DNA of 64,000 nucleotides. It comes from Pseudomonas baltica (GTDB taxonomy: Bacteria > Pseudomonadota > Gammaproteobacteria > Pseudomonadales > Pseudomonadaceae). The stretch covers positions 744,001 through 808,000 of the forward strand of contig NZ_CP134771.1 in NCBI RefSeq assembly GCF_031880315.1, read 5' to 3'. Below, piece after piece: positions 51,394-60,776 of the stretch; position 1 is the stretch's first letter, and each line of letters starts with the position of its first letter. Below the pieces are notes generated by a model. That model did not search any database. It had not been told where the DNA came from and saw nothing but the letters and a program-made list of their open reading frames with translations. The translations under genes were made by a program, and so were the position numbers.

Positions 51394-53442
51394 TCATACC
51401 AAGTGCAACGCGGTCAGCAGTACGTCGATGGCCTTGATGCCGACAAAGGGCACGATCAGGCCGCCGACGCCGTAGATCAGCAGGTTGCGGCGCAACAGGT
51501 GGGCCGCGCTGGCGGCCTTGACACGTACGCCACGCAGGGCCAGAGGAATCAACACCACGATGATCAAGGCGTTGAACACGATGGCCGAGAGAATCGCGCT
51601 CTGCGGGCTGGTCAGGCCCATGACGTTGAGCACGCCCAGCTGCGGATAGATCGCGGCGAACAGCGCCGGCAGGATGGCGAAGTACTTGGCCACGTCGTTC
51701 GCGATCGAAAAGGTCGTCAGCGCGCCGCGGGTCACCAGCAGTTCCTTGCCGATACGTACTACGTCCAGCAGCTTGGTGGGGTCGCTGTCGAGGTCGACCA
51801 TGTTGGCCGCTTCACGTGCCGCCTGGGTACCGTCGTTCATGGCCATGCCGACGTCGGCCTGGGCCAGCGCCGGCGCGTCGTTGGCGCCGTCGCCACACAT
51901 GGCCACCAAGCGCCCGTCTTCCTGCTCCTGGCGGATGCGGGCGAGTTTCTTCTCCGGTGTGGCTTCGGCGATCACATCGTCGACGCCGGCTTCAGCGGCG
52001 ATCGCTGCGGCGGTCAACGGGTTGTCGCCGGTCACCATCACGGTGCGAATACCCAACTGACGCAGCTCTTCGAAACGCTCACGGATACCGGGCTTGACCA
52101 CGTCCTTGAGGTGGATGGCACCCAGCAGGCGCTTGTCACGGCACACCAGCAGTGGCGTACCGCCGCTTTGCGCGATCTTGTCGATCTCGCGCGCCAATAC
52201 GGCGGGCAAGTCCAGGCGCTGCATGTCGACGAACTTGAGCAACGAATCCACGGCGCCTTTGCGGTAGACATGAGCGCCATAGTCGACGCCCGACAAGCGG
52301 GTTTCGGCACTGAAGGCGACCGGGAGCAGCTGCGAGGTGGCCGGCTCGTTGATCTTGTGCAGCGTGCGCAGGAACTCGACGATCGATTTGCCCTCTGCCG
52401 TTTCATCGGCGAGCGATGCCAGCAGCGCGCCCTCGGCCAGTTCCAGTGCCGTTACACCGGGGGCGGCATACAGCGCGCTGCAACGGCGGTTACCGAAGGT
52501 GATGGTGCCGGTCTTGTCGAGCAGCAGCACGTGCACGTCACCGGCGGCCTCTACCGCACGGCCGGACTTGGCGATCACGTTCAGGCGCACCAGACGATCC
52601 ATGCCGGCGATACCGATCGCCGAAAGCAAACCGCCAATGGTGGTGGGGATCAGCGTCACCAGCAAGGCCACCAGGAACACCAGCGGCAGGCTACCGCCAG
52701 AGAAGTGCGCAAAGGGTTGCAGGGTGACGACGACCAGCAGGAAGATCAGCGTCAGACCAATCAGCAGTATGTCCAGCGCGACCTCGTTGGGGGTCTTCTG
52801 CCGTTTGGCGCCTTCCACCAGAGCGATCATACGATCCAGAGTGGACTCGCCCGGATCAGCGGTGATTCTGACAATCAACCAGTCCGACACCACCTGCGTA
52901 TTGCCGGTGACCGCAGAGCGATCACCGCCGGACTCACGAATGACCGGTGCGGATTCGCCGGTGATGGCTGCTTCGTTGACCGCGGCAATGCCTTGGATCA
53001 CTTCGCCATCGCCGGGGATCATCTGCCCGGCCTGAACGCGCACCACGTCACCTTTGCGCAGACTGCCGGCCGGCACCGTTTCGTAGATATCACCGGACGT
53101 GCGCCGGCGTGCTTCAAGCCCTTGGCTGCCGGCCTTGAGGCTGTCCGCACGGGCCTTGCCGCGGCCTTCGGCGAGGGCCTCGGCAAAGTTGGCGAACAAT
53201 ACGGTGAACCACAACCAGACGGCGATTTGCACCGCGATGAATGTCGGTACTGTCGGGTCCGGTATCGCACACAGCGCCGTTGTCAGGATCGCTGTCAATT
53301 CGACTACGAGCATCACGGGCGAGCGCTTGAGTTCGCGGGGGTTCAGCTTCACGAATGCCTGCACCAGGGCGGGACGCCACAGGGCCGACATCGTCGTCTT
53401 GACCGGTTGTTGAACAGCGGGTGTAGCAACAGGAATAGTCAT
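51394..53442 (-). CDS. kdpB: Potassium-transporting P-type ATPase subunit KdpB
   Basis: The product is 682 residues with the P-type features: phosphorylation motif DKTGTIT, the TGES actuator motif ([11 protein letters not shown]), the [16 protein letters not shown] hinge and about seven membrane helices. The key residues for phosphorylation and ATP binding are present. It sits between kdpA (13-base gap) and kdpC. It powers high-affinity K+ uptake through KdpA. Confidence 0.97.
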   Translation of the reverse strand: MTIPVATPAVQQPVKTTMSALWRPALVQAFVKLNPRELKRSPVMLVVELTAILTTALCAIPDPTVPTFIAVQIAVWLWFTVLFANFAEALAEGRGKARADSLKAGSQGLEARRRTSGDIYETVPAGSLRKGDVVRVQAGQMIPGDGEVIQGIAAVNEAAITGESAPVIRESGGDRSAVTGNTQVVSDWLIVRITADPGESTLDRMIALVEGAKRQKTPNEVALDILLIGLTLIFLLVVVTLQPFAHFSGGSLPLVFLVALLVTLIPTTIGGLLSAIGIAGMDRLVRLNVIAKSGRAVEAAGDVHVLLLDKTGTITFGNRRCSALYAAPGVTALELAEGALLASLADETAEGKSIVEFLRTLHKINEPATSQLLPVAFSAETRLSGVDYGAHVYRKGAVDSLLKFVDMQRLDLPAVLAREIDKIAQSGGTPLLVCRDKRLLGAIHLKDVVKPGIRERFEELRQLGIRTVMVTGDNPLTAAAIAAEAGVDDVIAEATPEKKLARIRQEQEDGRLVAMCGDGANDAPALAQADVGMAMNDGTQAAREAANMVDLDSDPTKLLDVVRIGKELLVTRGALTTFSIANDVAKYFAILPALFAAIYPQLGVLNVMGLTSPQSAILSAIVFNALIIVVLIPLALRGVRVKAASAAHLLRRNLLIYGVGGLIVPFVGIKAIDVLLTALHLV

Positions 53443-53455
53443 GATCGTCCAGGCC

Positions 53456-55150
53456 TCAGAAACCCATACTCAGTTGTTCAGCGATCGGCCCCAGGGCCAG
53501 CGTCGGCAAGAACGTCAAGCCGCCCACCAGCAGGATGGTCACGGTCAACAGCGCCACGAACAGCGGGCCATGGGTGGGAAAGGTATTGCCGTTGACCGGC
53601 GCCGTCTTCTTCATGGCAAGGCTGCCCGCCAAGGCCAGTACCGGCAGGATGTAACCAAAGCGCCCGATCAACATCGCCAGCGACAGCATCAGGTTGTGGA
53701 ACGGTGTGTTGGCACTGAAGCCACCGAACGCCGAGCCATTGTTGGCGCCTGCCGAGGTGTAGGCGTACAGCAATTGGCTGAAACCATGCGGCCCAGGGTT
53801 ACTGACCGCCCCGGCAGGACCGGGCAGCGCCGAGGCGATGGCGCCCAGTACCAGCACGGCGACCGGCATCACCAGCAATGTCGCCACCAGCAATTTGACT
53901 TCCCGGGCCTGCAGCTTCTTGCCCAGGTATTCGGGAGTGCGACCGATCATCAAGCCGGCCAGGAAGACCGCGATGAGCACGTTCAGCAACATGCCATAGA
54001 GCCCCGCACCGACGCCGCCGAACACCACTTCGCCGAGCATCATGTTGACCATGGCCACCATGCCGCTGAGTGGATTGAGGCTGTCATGCATGGCGTTGAC
54101 CGAGCCGTTGGAGGCCGCCGTAGTGGTCACTGACCACAGCACGCTAGCGGTGGTGCCGAAGCGGCTTTCCTTGCCTTCGAGCGGCGCCGTCTGCTCGACC
54201 ATCGGCAGATTGAGAGTCGGGTTGGGTTGATACTCGGCGTACAGCGAAACCGCGCCACCGATCAGGAACAACGTCAACATGCAGGCCATGATCGCCCGGC
54301 TCTGACGCAGATCCTTCACGTAGTGGCCAAAGGTGAACACCAGCGCGGCCGGAATCAGAATGATCGACACCAGTTCGAACAGGTTGCTCAGGGCCGTGGG
54401 GTTCTCGAACGGATGCGCCGAGTTGACGCCGAAGAAGCCGCCACCGTTGGTGCCCAACTGCTTGATGGCGATCTGGCTGGCCGCCGGCCCGAGAGGAATG
54501 ACCTGGTCGGCGCCCTGCAAGGTCAGGCCACCTACATAATGAGCGAAGGTCTGCGGTACGCCCTGCCATACCAGAAACAGCGCGAGGATCAGGCACAGCG
54601 GCAGCAGGCCGTAGAGGGTGGCACGGGTCATGTCGACCCAGAAGTTGCCGATCGAGTTGGCCGAGCGACGACCAATACCGCGGCACAACGCGACGAGCAC
54701 GGCGATACCGGTGGCCGCGCTGACGAAGTTCTGCACGGTCAAGCCGACCATCTGGCTCAGGTACGACAGCGAAGCCTCACCGCTGTACGACTGCCAGTTG
54801 GTATTGGTCATGAAACTGATGGCGGTGTTGAATGCCAGCGTCCATTCCATGCCGGGAAAGTGCTGGTCGTTGAGTGGCAGAGCGCCCTGAAACATCAGCA
54901 TCAACCATAGCAGCACGAAGCCGGCCAGGTTGAATACCAGCAGCGCCAAGGTGTAGTGCTGCCAGCTTTGGTCAGCCTTGGCGTCGACCCCGGACAACCG
55001 ATAGCAAGCGCGCTCTATGGGCGACAGTACCGGCGTCAGGAACGTCCGCTGGCCCTCCATCACCCTGTAATAGAAACGCCCCAGAAACGGCGCGGGCACC
55101 AGCACCAACAACAAGAACGCGATGATCAAACCATAGTCATAGCTGTGCAT
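53456..55150 (-). CDS. kdpA: Potassium-transporting ATPase channel subunit KdpA
   Basis: The product is 564 residues with about ten membrane helices. The four selectivity-filter-like loops are visible as [41 protein letters not shown] and [12 protein letters not shown]. It is the K+-conducting subunit. It begins three bases after the kdpF stop and starts with an ATG at 55150. Confidence 0.97.
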   Translation of the reverse strand: MHSYDYGLIIAFLLLVLVPAPFLGRFYYRVMEGQRTFLTPVLSPIERACYRLSGVDAKADQSWQHYTLALLVFNLAGFVLLWLMLMFQGALPLNDQHFPGMEWTLAFNTAISFMTNTNWQSYSGEASLSYLSQMVGLTVQNFVSAATGIAVLVALCRGIGRRSANSIGNFWVDMTRATLYGLLPLCLILALFLVWQGVPQTFAHYVGGLTLQGADQVIPLGPAASQIAIKQLGTNGGGFFGVNSAHPFENPTALSNLFELVSIILIPAALVFTFGHYVKDLRQSRAIMACMLTLFLIGGAVSLYAEYQPNPTLNLPMVEQTAPLEGKESRFGTTASVLWSVTTTAASNGSVNAMHDSLNPLSGMVAMVNMMLGEVVFGGVGAGLYGMLLNVLIAVFLAGLMIGRTPEYLGKKLQAREVKLLVATLLVMPVAVLVLGAIASALPGPAGAVSNPGPHGFSQLLYAYTSAGANNGSAFGGFSANTPFHNLMLSLAMLIGRFGYILPVLALAGSLAMKKTAPVNGNTFPTHGPLFVALLTVTILLVGGLTFLPTLALGPIAEQLSMGF

Positions 55151-55153
55151 GGC

Positions 55154-55243
55154 TTACCCCTTGTCCGCGAGCAGCAGCGCGACGAGAAGGTAGGCAAACA
55201 GCCCTATGGCGAGCATGAGTGAAATCCCATCCAGAACGTTCAT
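55154..55243 (-). CDS. kdpF: Small membrane subunit KdpF
   Basis: A 29-residue protein beginning MNVLDG and made of a single hydrophobic helix (SLMLAIGLFAYLLVALLLA) with a basic end, the standard KdpF form. The start at 55243 has GGAG nine bases upstream. KdpF stabilises the KdpABC complex. It is the first gene of the kdp operon. Confidence 0.93.
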   Translation of the reverse strand: MNVLDGISLMLAIGLFAYLLVALLLADKG

Positions 55244-55309
55244 TACCAGAATCTCCAAGGTACGGTGTAGGCCGCGTGATGGAGATTTTCCCGGTGATGC
55301 CCGTAAAGT

Positions 55310-55370
55310 CTCTAGATGGCAGTGGCTGCGAATGCATAAAGAATGTGTAATTTTTTGCCGGCAAACGCAC
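55310..55370 (-). promoter_or_regulatory. Candidate kdp promoter region with A/T tract
   Basis: On the minus strand an A-rich run followed by TTACACATTC and TTTATGC (55347-55330) resembles the T/A-rich KdpE-binding region upstream of kdp operons. A possible -35/-10 pair TTGCCG/TTTATG is about 18 bases apart. The match is weak, but the position, about 90 bases before kdpF, fits. Confidence 0.3.
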
Positions 55371-55397
55371 ATGGCCGCAGCGCTATCGACGGGCTGA

Positions 55398-56330
55398 CTA
55401 CCGCGCGCACCGCGCCATGCGGGTCAAGAACCAGACCATTGCCGCGCCCATCGCAAGCATCGCCAGCAGCAGCAACGGGTAGGCAACCCACCACGGGATA
55501 GCGGCGGTCATCATGCTGAACTCGGACATGCCCCCTACGCTGGCGATCAGGTTCAGTGGCAGGAATACCACCGTGATCAAGGTGAGCTTGCGCAGCATGT
55601 CATTCATGGTGTTATTCGCCAGATTACCCCGAGCATCCATCAGGCCCGCGAAGACCGTCGAGTAGATCTCGGCTTGTTTGTAGCACTGGGTGTTTTCAAT
55701 GATGAGGTCGTCGATCAGTGCGATGACCTGGGCGCCGTAGTGATTTTTCTCGGCGTGGTTGCGCAGTCTTGAGAGAACCGTGCCATTGCTGTGGATCGCG
55801 TTGACGTAGTAGATCAGGCTTTCGCTGAGATTGAACATCTGCACCAGGTGGTGGTTTTGCATCGAGCTGTTGAAACGCTGCTGCAGCTCCCGCGCGACCA
55901 TCTTTATCACCTTGAGGTGCCCCAGATAGTGATGCACGTTGCCAAACAGCATATCCAGCAAGACGTCCAGCGGTGTCAGTAAGGGATGGCGCTCGCCCAG
56001 CCCGTGCATCTGCGAATCGTCCGGGGCAATCAGTACCAGGCGGTCATCACTTAGCAACAGGCCAAAGGAAGAGACCTCGAACGAGAAGCTGTCACCGCCC
56101 GAGTAATTTTGCGGACGTTTCCATATCAGAAAGAGGCTGTCGGGGTGGAACTCGATCCGCGAGACTTCATCGGGATCGAGCGCCGAAGCCAAGCCATGTT
56201 CGTCGATGTGAAATCGTTTTTTCAGTTGCTCGCATTCCTCGGAATCAGGATCGATGAACAGCAGCACTTCACCGTTGATGTCGTCGACAGGCTGCAAGCC
56301 TCGCGGGGTGAGGCGATAACTATTGATCAT
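55398..56330 (-). CDS. CorA-family membrane protein with an altered GMN motif
   Basis: The product is 310 residues. An N-terminal soluble domain of alpha/beta type is followed by a long stalk helix region and two C-terminal helices (LTLITVVFLPLNLIASVGG and WWVAYPLLLLAMLAMGAAMVWF). The CorA selectivity motif is normally GMN; here it reads GMS (GGMSEF). The two-helix ending and long stalk make CorA membership clear, while the ion may not be Mg2+. It is 27 bases after the RimK-like gene on the same strand, so an operon is likely. Related ZntB proteins carry Zn2+. Confidence 0.85.
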   Translation of the reverse strand: MINSYRLTPRGLQPVDDINGEVLLFIDPDSEECEQLKKRFHIDEHGLASALDPDEVSRIEFHPDSLFLIWKRPQNYSGGDSFSFEVSSFGLLLSDDRLVLIAPDDSQMHGLGERHPLLTPLDVLLDMLFGNVHHYLGHLKVIKMVARELQQRFNSSMQNHHLVQMFNLSESLIYYVNAIHSNGTVLSRLRNHAEKNHYGAQVIALIDDLIIENTQCYKQAEIYSTVFAGLMDARGNLANNTMNDMLRKLTLITVVFLPLNLIASVGGMSEFSMMTAAIPWWVAYPLLLLAMLAMGAAMVWFLTRMARCAR

Positions 56331-56357
56331 GATTTTCCCGGACCTTGCTGACGTTCA

Positions 56358-57944
56358 CTACCAAGTCATACCGCGTCGCTTCAGCTCCAGGCGCCGAACG
56401 AACTCCTCCAGCACCACGGTATACAGACCATCCTTCAAATGGGCGTCCTCGATACCGGCGTCAAGGTTGGGATTGTCGTTGACCTCGATGACCACGACAT
56501 TGTCGCCGGCCTGTTTGAGGTCCACCCCATAAAGCCCATCGCCGATCAAGCCGGCTGTTTTAACCGCAAGATCCACGACCGTCGCGGGCACATCTTCGAT
56601 GGCCAAGGTTCGGCATTCACCGATGACATCAGCGCCTTTTGCCTTGTGATTGAAAATTTGCCAGTGCCCCTTGGACATGAAGTATTGGCAAGCAAATATA
56701 GGCTTGCGGTTCAATACGCCGATTCGCCAGTCATACTCCGTGTAAAGATACTCCTGAGCGAGCAGCAGCACGGAGTGCTCGAACAACTCTGCCGTTGCCT
56801 TGAGCAGCGCCTCCTGGTTCTGCACTTTAATTACCCCGCGAGAAAAACAGCCGTCGGGAATCTTCAATACCAGGGGAAAACCCAGTCGCTGTCCTACCTG
56901 CTGCACTTCCCGAGGATTATCCTTGTAAAGAATTTCACTGGCCGGCATCGCTAACTGGTGGCTGCGCATCAAGTCGGTGAGGTACACCTTGTTGGTACAT
57001 CGCAAGATCGAGGTCGGGTCATCCATGACGACCAGCCCTTCACTTTCTGCCTTTTTGGCAAATCGATACGTATGATCATCGACGCTGGTAGTTTCGCGAA
57101 TCAGCAAAGCGTCATATTCCGCCAAGCGTGAATAATCTTTACGCTCGATCAACTCGATATCAATCCCCATCCCTTGGCCAACACGGATGAAGTTTTCCAG
57201 TGCCTTGGCGTTAGATGGCGCCAAGGCTTCGTTGGGGTTATGCAAAATCGCCAGGTCATAGCGCGCCAGGCGTTTGGAGCGAGGCTGACGCCACAGTCGT
57301 CGGCTGAAGCCATCCAGCGCGGTAGCGAACTGGCCGGCCTGGTCTTCCCGAAGCTTGTGCAGGGCGCCAGGCTTGATGCCAGCAATCTGCCAGGTAGTAG
57401 ATTTTCGAAATTCGACCAGCATTATCGGGCATGGAAACGCTTCAAACAGCTGGCGTGCAATATCCTGCAATGGCTCCATGTCGGTGCGGCCGAAATAAAG
57501 GCTGAGTGTAAATCCCTCGGTACCCCGATAGGCGTGTTCACCTAGCACTTTCTCGATGTTTTTTTCCATATCGTCAAGCGCCAGACCATATAACGACTTA
57601 CGCGCCAGTTCGCTAATGCTTTTTACCGAAGGAATAACTTTATGACCACGCGCCTCGGCCAGCAGCGAGCAGTAGTAACCATGACCCAAGTATTTGAAGC
57701 TTCTGCACAAGTTAATGACCTGCACGCGTTTGCCAGGCTGTTTATTACAGGGCCGCTCGAGATATTCCTTGGCGGTCACCAAGTCTTCGCTGGGAAAATA
57801 CTTAGCCCAATCCTCCCTGCGCTCAACGATAATGATCAGCTGACTCTGCCCTTTGCGCTCAGTTTCGATCGCCACTTTTGCCGCACTTGCCGAACTTTCA
57901 GTTTTACTCGATACTTCGCGCCAACCAACTTGTGCCGATGTCAT
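56358..57944 (-). CDS. RimK-like ATP-grasp ligase with an N-terminal RLAN-type domain
   Basis: The product is 528 residues. The first ~200 resemble the RLAN domain (RimK-like ATP-grasp N-terminal domain; YFPSEDLV, GHGYYCSLLAEARGHKVIPS). The C-terminal ATP-grasp half has RCTNKVYLTDLM, PLVLKIPDGCFSRGVIKV, AQEYLYTEYDWRIGVLNRK and the metal-binding DLKQAGDNVVVIEVNDNPNLDAG. ATP-grasp enzymes of this type join an amino acid or peptide to a carboxylate through an acyl phosphate. The start at 57944 has AGAGAA close upstream. It is divergent from the GNAT/C39 fusion gene, 94 bases away. The substrate is unknown. Confidence 0.85.
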   Translation of the reverse strand: MTSAQVGWREVSSKTESSASAAKVAIETERKGQSQLIIIVERREDWAKYFPSEDLVTAKEYLERPCNKQPGKRVQVINLCRSFKYLGHGYYCSLLAEARGHKVIPSVKSISELARKSLYGLALDDMEKNIEKVLGEHAYRGTEGFTLSLYFGRTDMEPLQDIARQLFEAFPCPIMLVEFRKSTTWQIAGIKPGALHKLREDQAGQFATALDGFSRRLWRQPRSKRLARYDLAILHNPNEALAPSNAKALENFIRVGQGMGIDIELIERKDYSRLAEYDALLIRETTSVDDHTYRFAKKAESEGLVVMDDPTSILRCTNKVYLTDLMRSHQLAMPASEILYKDNPREVQQVGQRLGFPLVLKIPDGCFSRGVIKVQNQEALLKATAELFEHSVLLLAQEYLYTEYDWRIGVLNRKPIFACQYFMSKGHWQIFNHKAKGADVIGECRTLAIEDVPATVVDLAVKTAGLIGDGLYGVDLKQAGDNVVVIEVNDNPNLDAGIEDAHLKDGLYTVVLEEFVRRLELKRRGMTW

Positions 57945-57950
57945 TTCTCT

Positions 57951-57981
57951 TTGACCTGATGAGGAACACGTGCATTACTAT
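57951..57981 (+). promoter_or_regulatory. Weak candidate promoter for the GNAT/C39 fusion gene
   Basis: TTGACC (57951-57956) is followed after 19 bases by TACTAT (57976-57981). The spacer is long, so support is weak. The divergent gap of 94 bases must hold promoters for both genes. Confidence 0.25.
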
Positions 57982-58038
57982 TAATCACGAACCTTTGAAA
58001 AAGTCTCGTTTCTTTACGAAAGTTTTACGGCGCCCAAC

Positions 58039-59136
58039 ATGAACTTTATATTCCGTACCGCTACGTCCCAGGATCTTCCAGCACTGCTCGCGCTGGAAGA
58101 ACAGTGCTTTACACTTGACCGCATGACACCACGCAGTTTTCAGTGGATGTTGAGCCGCGCCAACGCCAGCCTGATCGTTGCCGAGGCGCAAGGACACTTG
58201 ATGGGCTATGCCCTGCTGCTGTTCCACCGCGGGACCTCACTGGCCAGGCTTTATTCTATTGCGATATCCCCGCTCGGCCGCGGCCAGGGGCTAGGCATGC
58301 GCCTGCTCGAGCAGGCGGAAAATAACGCCCGAGCGCATGACTGCGCCTATGTGCGACTCGAGGTTCGCGCCGATAACGCCGTCGCTATCAGGCTTTACGA
58401 GAAGACCGGGTATCGCCCGTTTGCAGTGGTCAGCGACTACTACGAGGACCATAGCGAAGCCCTCCGATTCGAGAAACGCATCATTCAGCGGCCGGAGGGC
58501 AAAGTCCGGCAGGTGCCCTATTACCAACAGACCACCGAGTTCACCTGTGGCCCGGCATGCTTGCTGATGGCCATGGCCGCATTGGCACGGGGTCGCCCGC
58601 TGGCTCGACGTGAAGAAGTCCAACTTTGGCGCGAAGCCACGACGGTATTCATGACATCGGGCCACGGCGGTTGCAGCCCCCAGGGTCTGGCGTTAGCAGC
58701 CTGGCGGCGGGGTTTCAAAGTGCGCTTGCAAGTCAGCATCGACGGTCCTTTGTTCCTCAGCGGCGTGCGCAGCGAGGAAAAAAAAGAAGTCATGCGTCTG
58801 GTCCACCAGGAATTTTGCAGCCAATTGCAAGAGAGCGCCGTGCACCAGGTGCGCAGCAGCCAACTCGACATACACGGCCTTCTGGCTGATGGCGGTCAGC
58901 CTCTGGTGTTGATCAGCAATTACCGGCTGACGCGCACCAAGGCGCCACACTGGGTGTTGGTGACCGGTTGCGATGAGGACTTCATCTACCTCCATGACCC
59001 CGACATCGACCATAGCCGCCATCGTGAGGCAATGGACTGCCAGTACTTGCCGGTGAGCCACGAAGAGTTTCAACGCATGAGCCTGTTCGGCGGCAGCAAA
59101 CTGCGAGCTTCGGTGACCTTGTTCACGCAGGCGTAG
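58039..59136 (+). CDS. GNAT acetyltransferase fused to a C39-like cysteine peptidase
   Basis: The product is 365 residues. The N-terminal ~150 form a GNAT domain with the acetyl-CoA loop SPLGRGQGLGMRLLEQAE and VRADNAVAIRLYEKTGYRP, as in RimI. The C-terminal ~210 form a peptidase C39-like domain with the catalytic Cys in TTEFTCGPACLLMAMAAL, the His in KAPHWVLVTGCD and an Asp in LHDPDIDH. No membrane or ABC transporter domain is present, unlike bacteriocin exporters with C39. The start is ATG at 58039. It is divergent from the RimK-like ligase. The two probably act together on a peptide or protein (inference). Confidence 0.87.
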   Translation: MNFIFRTATSQDLPALLALEEQCFTLDRMTPRSFQWMLSRANASLIVAEAQGHLMGYALLLFHRGTSLARLYSIAISPLGRGQGLGMRLLEQAENNARAHDCAYVRLEVRADNAVAIRLYEKTGYRPFAVVSDYYEDHSEALRFEKRIIQRPEGKVRQVPYYQQTTEFTCGPACLLMAMAALARGRPLARREEVQLWREATTVFMTSGHGGCSPQGLALAAWRRGFKVRLQVSIDGPLFLSGVRSEEKKEVMRLVHQEFCSQLQESAVHQVRSSQLDIHGLLADGGQPLVLISNYRLTRTKAPHWVLVTGCDEDFIYLHDPDIDHSRHREAMDCQYLPVSHEEFQRMSLFGGSKLRASVTLFTQA

Positions 59137-59528
59137 TGGCGAGCAATCTACTGAAGACGCCCCCTACTCCCCTGGGTAATGAACGCCTCGGCACAGCCCG
59201 TAGATGTACACAGCCGCTGAATGTTTCACCCAAGAATCGTCGCTTTTGCGCATCGCGCGGGTAAACCCCAGCGGTATGAATTATTGCAGCAAAGCTGCCG
59301 CTTGACGGGCCGCTCTGGGACTTCGTTGGCAACAAGAACGACCACTTCGGCATGCTGGGCTATCTGATCATCGGCATTTTCGTGTTCAGTTGGCTGGTGT
59401 CGGTCGCGTTTTATCGGCTCAAGGGTTTCGACCGGCTGAAGCTTGGTCGACGGCGCTGGGACTCGGCCTCGATCAAGAGGCCGAATGCACCCCGCACAGT
59501 TCACACGACCCGTCTTTGCTGCGGTCGG
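59137..59528. other. 392-bp gap with no intact gene
   Basis: The gap between the GNAT/C39 gene and the sugar isomerase contains only the NiCoT remnant described separately. I see no ribosome site, RNA gene or convincing terminator. Confidence 0.6.
59280..59441 (+). pseudogene. C-terminal remnant of a NiCoT-type nickel/cobalt permease
   Basis: Translation of this stretch reads KLPLDGPLWDFVGNKNDHF followed by LGYLIIGIFVFSWLVSVAFY and RLKGFDRL. This is the pattern of the last membrane segment and tail of NiCoT (HoxN/NixA) permeases. A stop lies immediately before it at 59277-59279 and no permease body precedes it. The frame then runs on into the sugar-isomerase gene region without a natural end. 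The rest of the gene has been lost, presumably by deletion. Confidence 0.7.
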
Positions 59529-60776
59529 CTAGGGCGCCAATGCCCCTTGGTGTATCGCCAGGCCGATACACGGACTGAGCGGCAACAGCGGCGTCAACGT
59601 CGACTGATAAGCGTGATACAGATCCGCCTTGCCCTGATAGATCTGCTCCTTTGGCCTGTTGTGTTCGTCGAGTTCGTTGTGCCAGGAGCCGCCTGCGCGG
59701 TCGATCATATGCAAGTCGAGGTAGTCCCAGAAGGTGCGATACCAGCCCTCATATTCCGGTTCACCGGTACGATCGAGCAACGCGGCGGCAGCAGTGATGG
59801 CTTCGGCGTGGGCCCAGTGGACTCGATGGCGCATGTGCGGCTCGTGCGCCCAGCCGATGGTGTAAACCAGCCCCGGGCCGCCGTCCACAGCCCAGCCATA
59901 AGTGGTGCCGGCCCTGAACAGCCCCATGGCAGCAGGCAGCAGCCAACTGGGAGCAGGCACCGAGTTGCGCAATAGCGCGGCTTCCAGTTTGAGCAGCAGA
60001 AGGGACCATTCCACAAAATGGCCAGGCGTCATGCCAAATGGACGCAGATCATGATCGGGCTTGTCGTGGTTGTAATCGCTGAGGATGTTCCACTGACGAT
60101 CAAAGTGCTCCACCACACAAAAGTCATGCTTGGAAGCTATGGCATGAATGAACCGCTCGCAAATCCTCAATGCACGGCTGCGCCAAACTGGCATGCCGGT
60201 CGCATCCGCGATCGCCATAAAGGCCTCGACGCTGTGCATATTGGCGTTGGCGCCGCGGTAGTCCTCTTCTTGCGACCAATCCAGCGAGAAGCTGTCGCGC
60301 ATCACGCCTTCGTCCTCCGACCAGAAGCGCGCTTCGATGACCTGAGTGATATCGGCAAGCAGCTGCCGAGCACCCGGACGTTCGGCGATGCTCGCCGTCG
60401 CCGCCGCCAACCCCACGAACGCGTGGGCATAGGCCATCTTGCGGCCCGAGCCATCGTCCCAGCCGCCGTGCCGAGGGTCCTTGAGCGAGCCGGCCAAGGC
60501 CTGCACACCGTGGTCTGCCAGCGGGGTCGAACCGGGCAGGCCTTGCATGGCGGCCAAGGCGTAAGCATGAGTCATGCGTGCGGTGATGATCACCTGCGCC
60601 TGAGCGTCATGTGGCAGCTCACCGTCGGTGTCCAACGCGGCGAAACCGCCAGCGACGCGGCTGTGTTTGGAGAAATCGAGCAACCGTTGGCCCTGGTTTT
60701 CGAGCCAGCGCCGGTGGCGAGTGCCGGACCGCCAGCGCTCGCCACCGTTTTGGGATACCGCGCCACCGTCAGCCAT
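59529..60776 (-). CDS. AGE-family sugar isomerase/epimerase, probable D-mannose isomerase
   Basis: The product is 415 residues, the usual size for the acylglucosamine 2-epimerase fold (alpha6/alpha6 barrel). Landmarks are HDAQAQVIITARMTHAYALAAM, DPRHGGWDDGS, AHAFVGLAAATAS, ANMHSVEAFMAIAD, VEHFDRQWNI and PGHFVEWSLLLL, and most resemble YihS/mannose isomerase, which interconvert mannose, fructose and glucose. His and Arg residues at these blocks form the active site. It overlaps the upstream SDR gene by eight bases, so the two are coupled. Confidence 0.86.
   Translation of the reverse strand: MADGGAVSQNGGERWRSGTRHRRWLENQGQRLLDFSKHSRVAGGFAALDTDGELPHDAQAQVIITARMTHAYALAAMQGLPGSTPLADHGVQALAGSLKDPRHGGWDDGSGRKMAYAHAFVGLAAATASIAERPGARQLLADITQVIEARFWSEDEGVMRDSFSLDWSQEEDYRGANANMHSVEAFMAIADATGMPVWRSRALRICERFIHAIASKHDFCVVEHFDRQWNILSDYNHDKPDHDLRPFGMTPGHFVEWSLLLLKLEAALLRNSVPAPSWLLPAAMGLFRAGTTYGWAVDGGPGLVYTIGWAHEPHMRHRVHWAHAEAITAAAALLDRTGEPEYEGWYRTFWDYLDLHMIDRAGGSWHNELDEHNRPKEQIYQGKADLYHAYQSTLTPLLPLSPCIGLAIHQGALAP

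Noticed and set aside
51403-53595. A 730-codon plus-strand open frame opposite kdpB
   Set aside because: kdpB is unmistakable on the other strand. The frame is rich in Gln, His and Arg, as expected of a shadow frame.
59352-59975. A 207-codon open frame on the plus strand
   Set aside because: Only the first ~30 codons are part of the NiCoT remnant. The rest is antisense to the AGE-family isomerase and has no domain.
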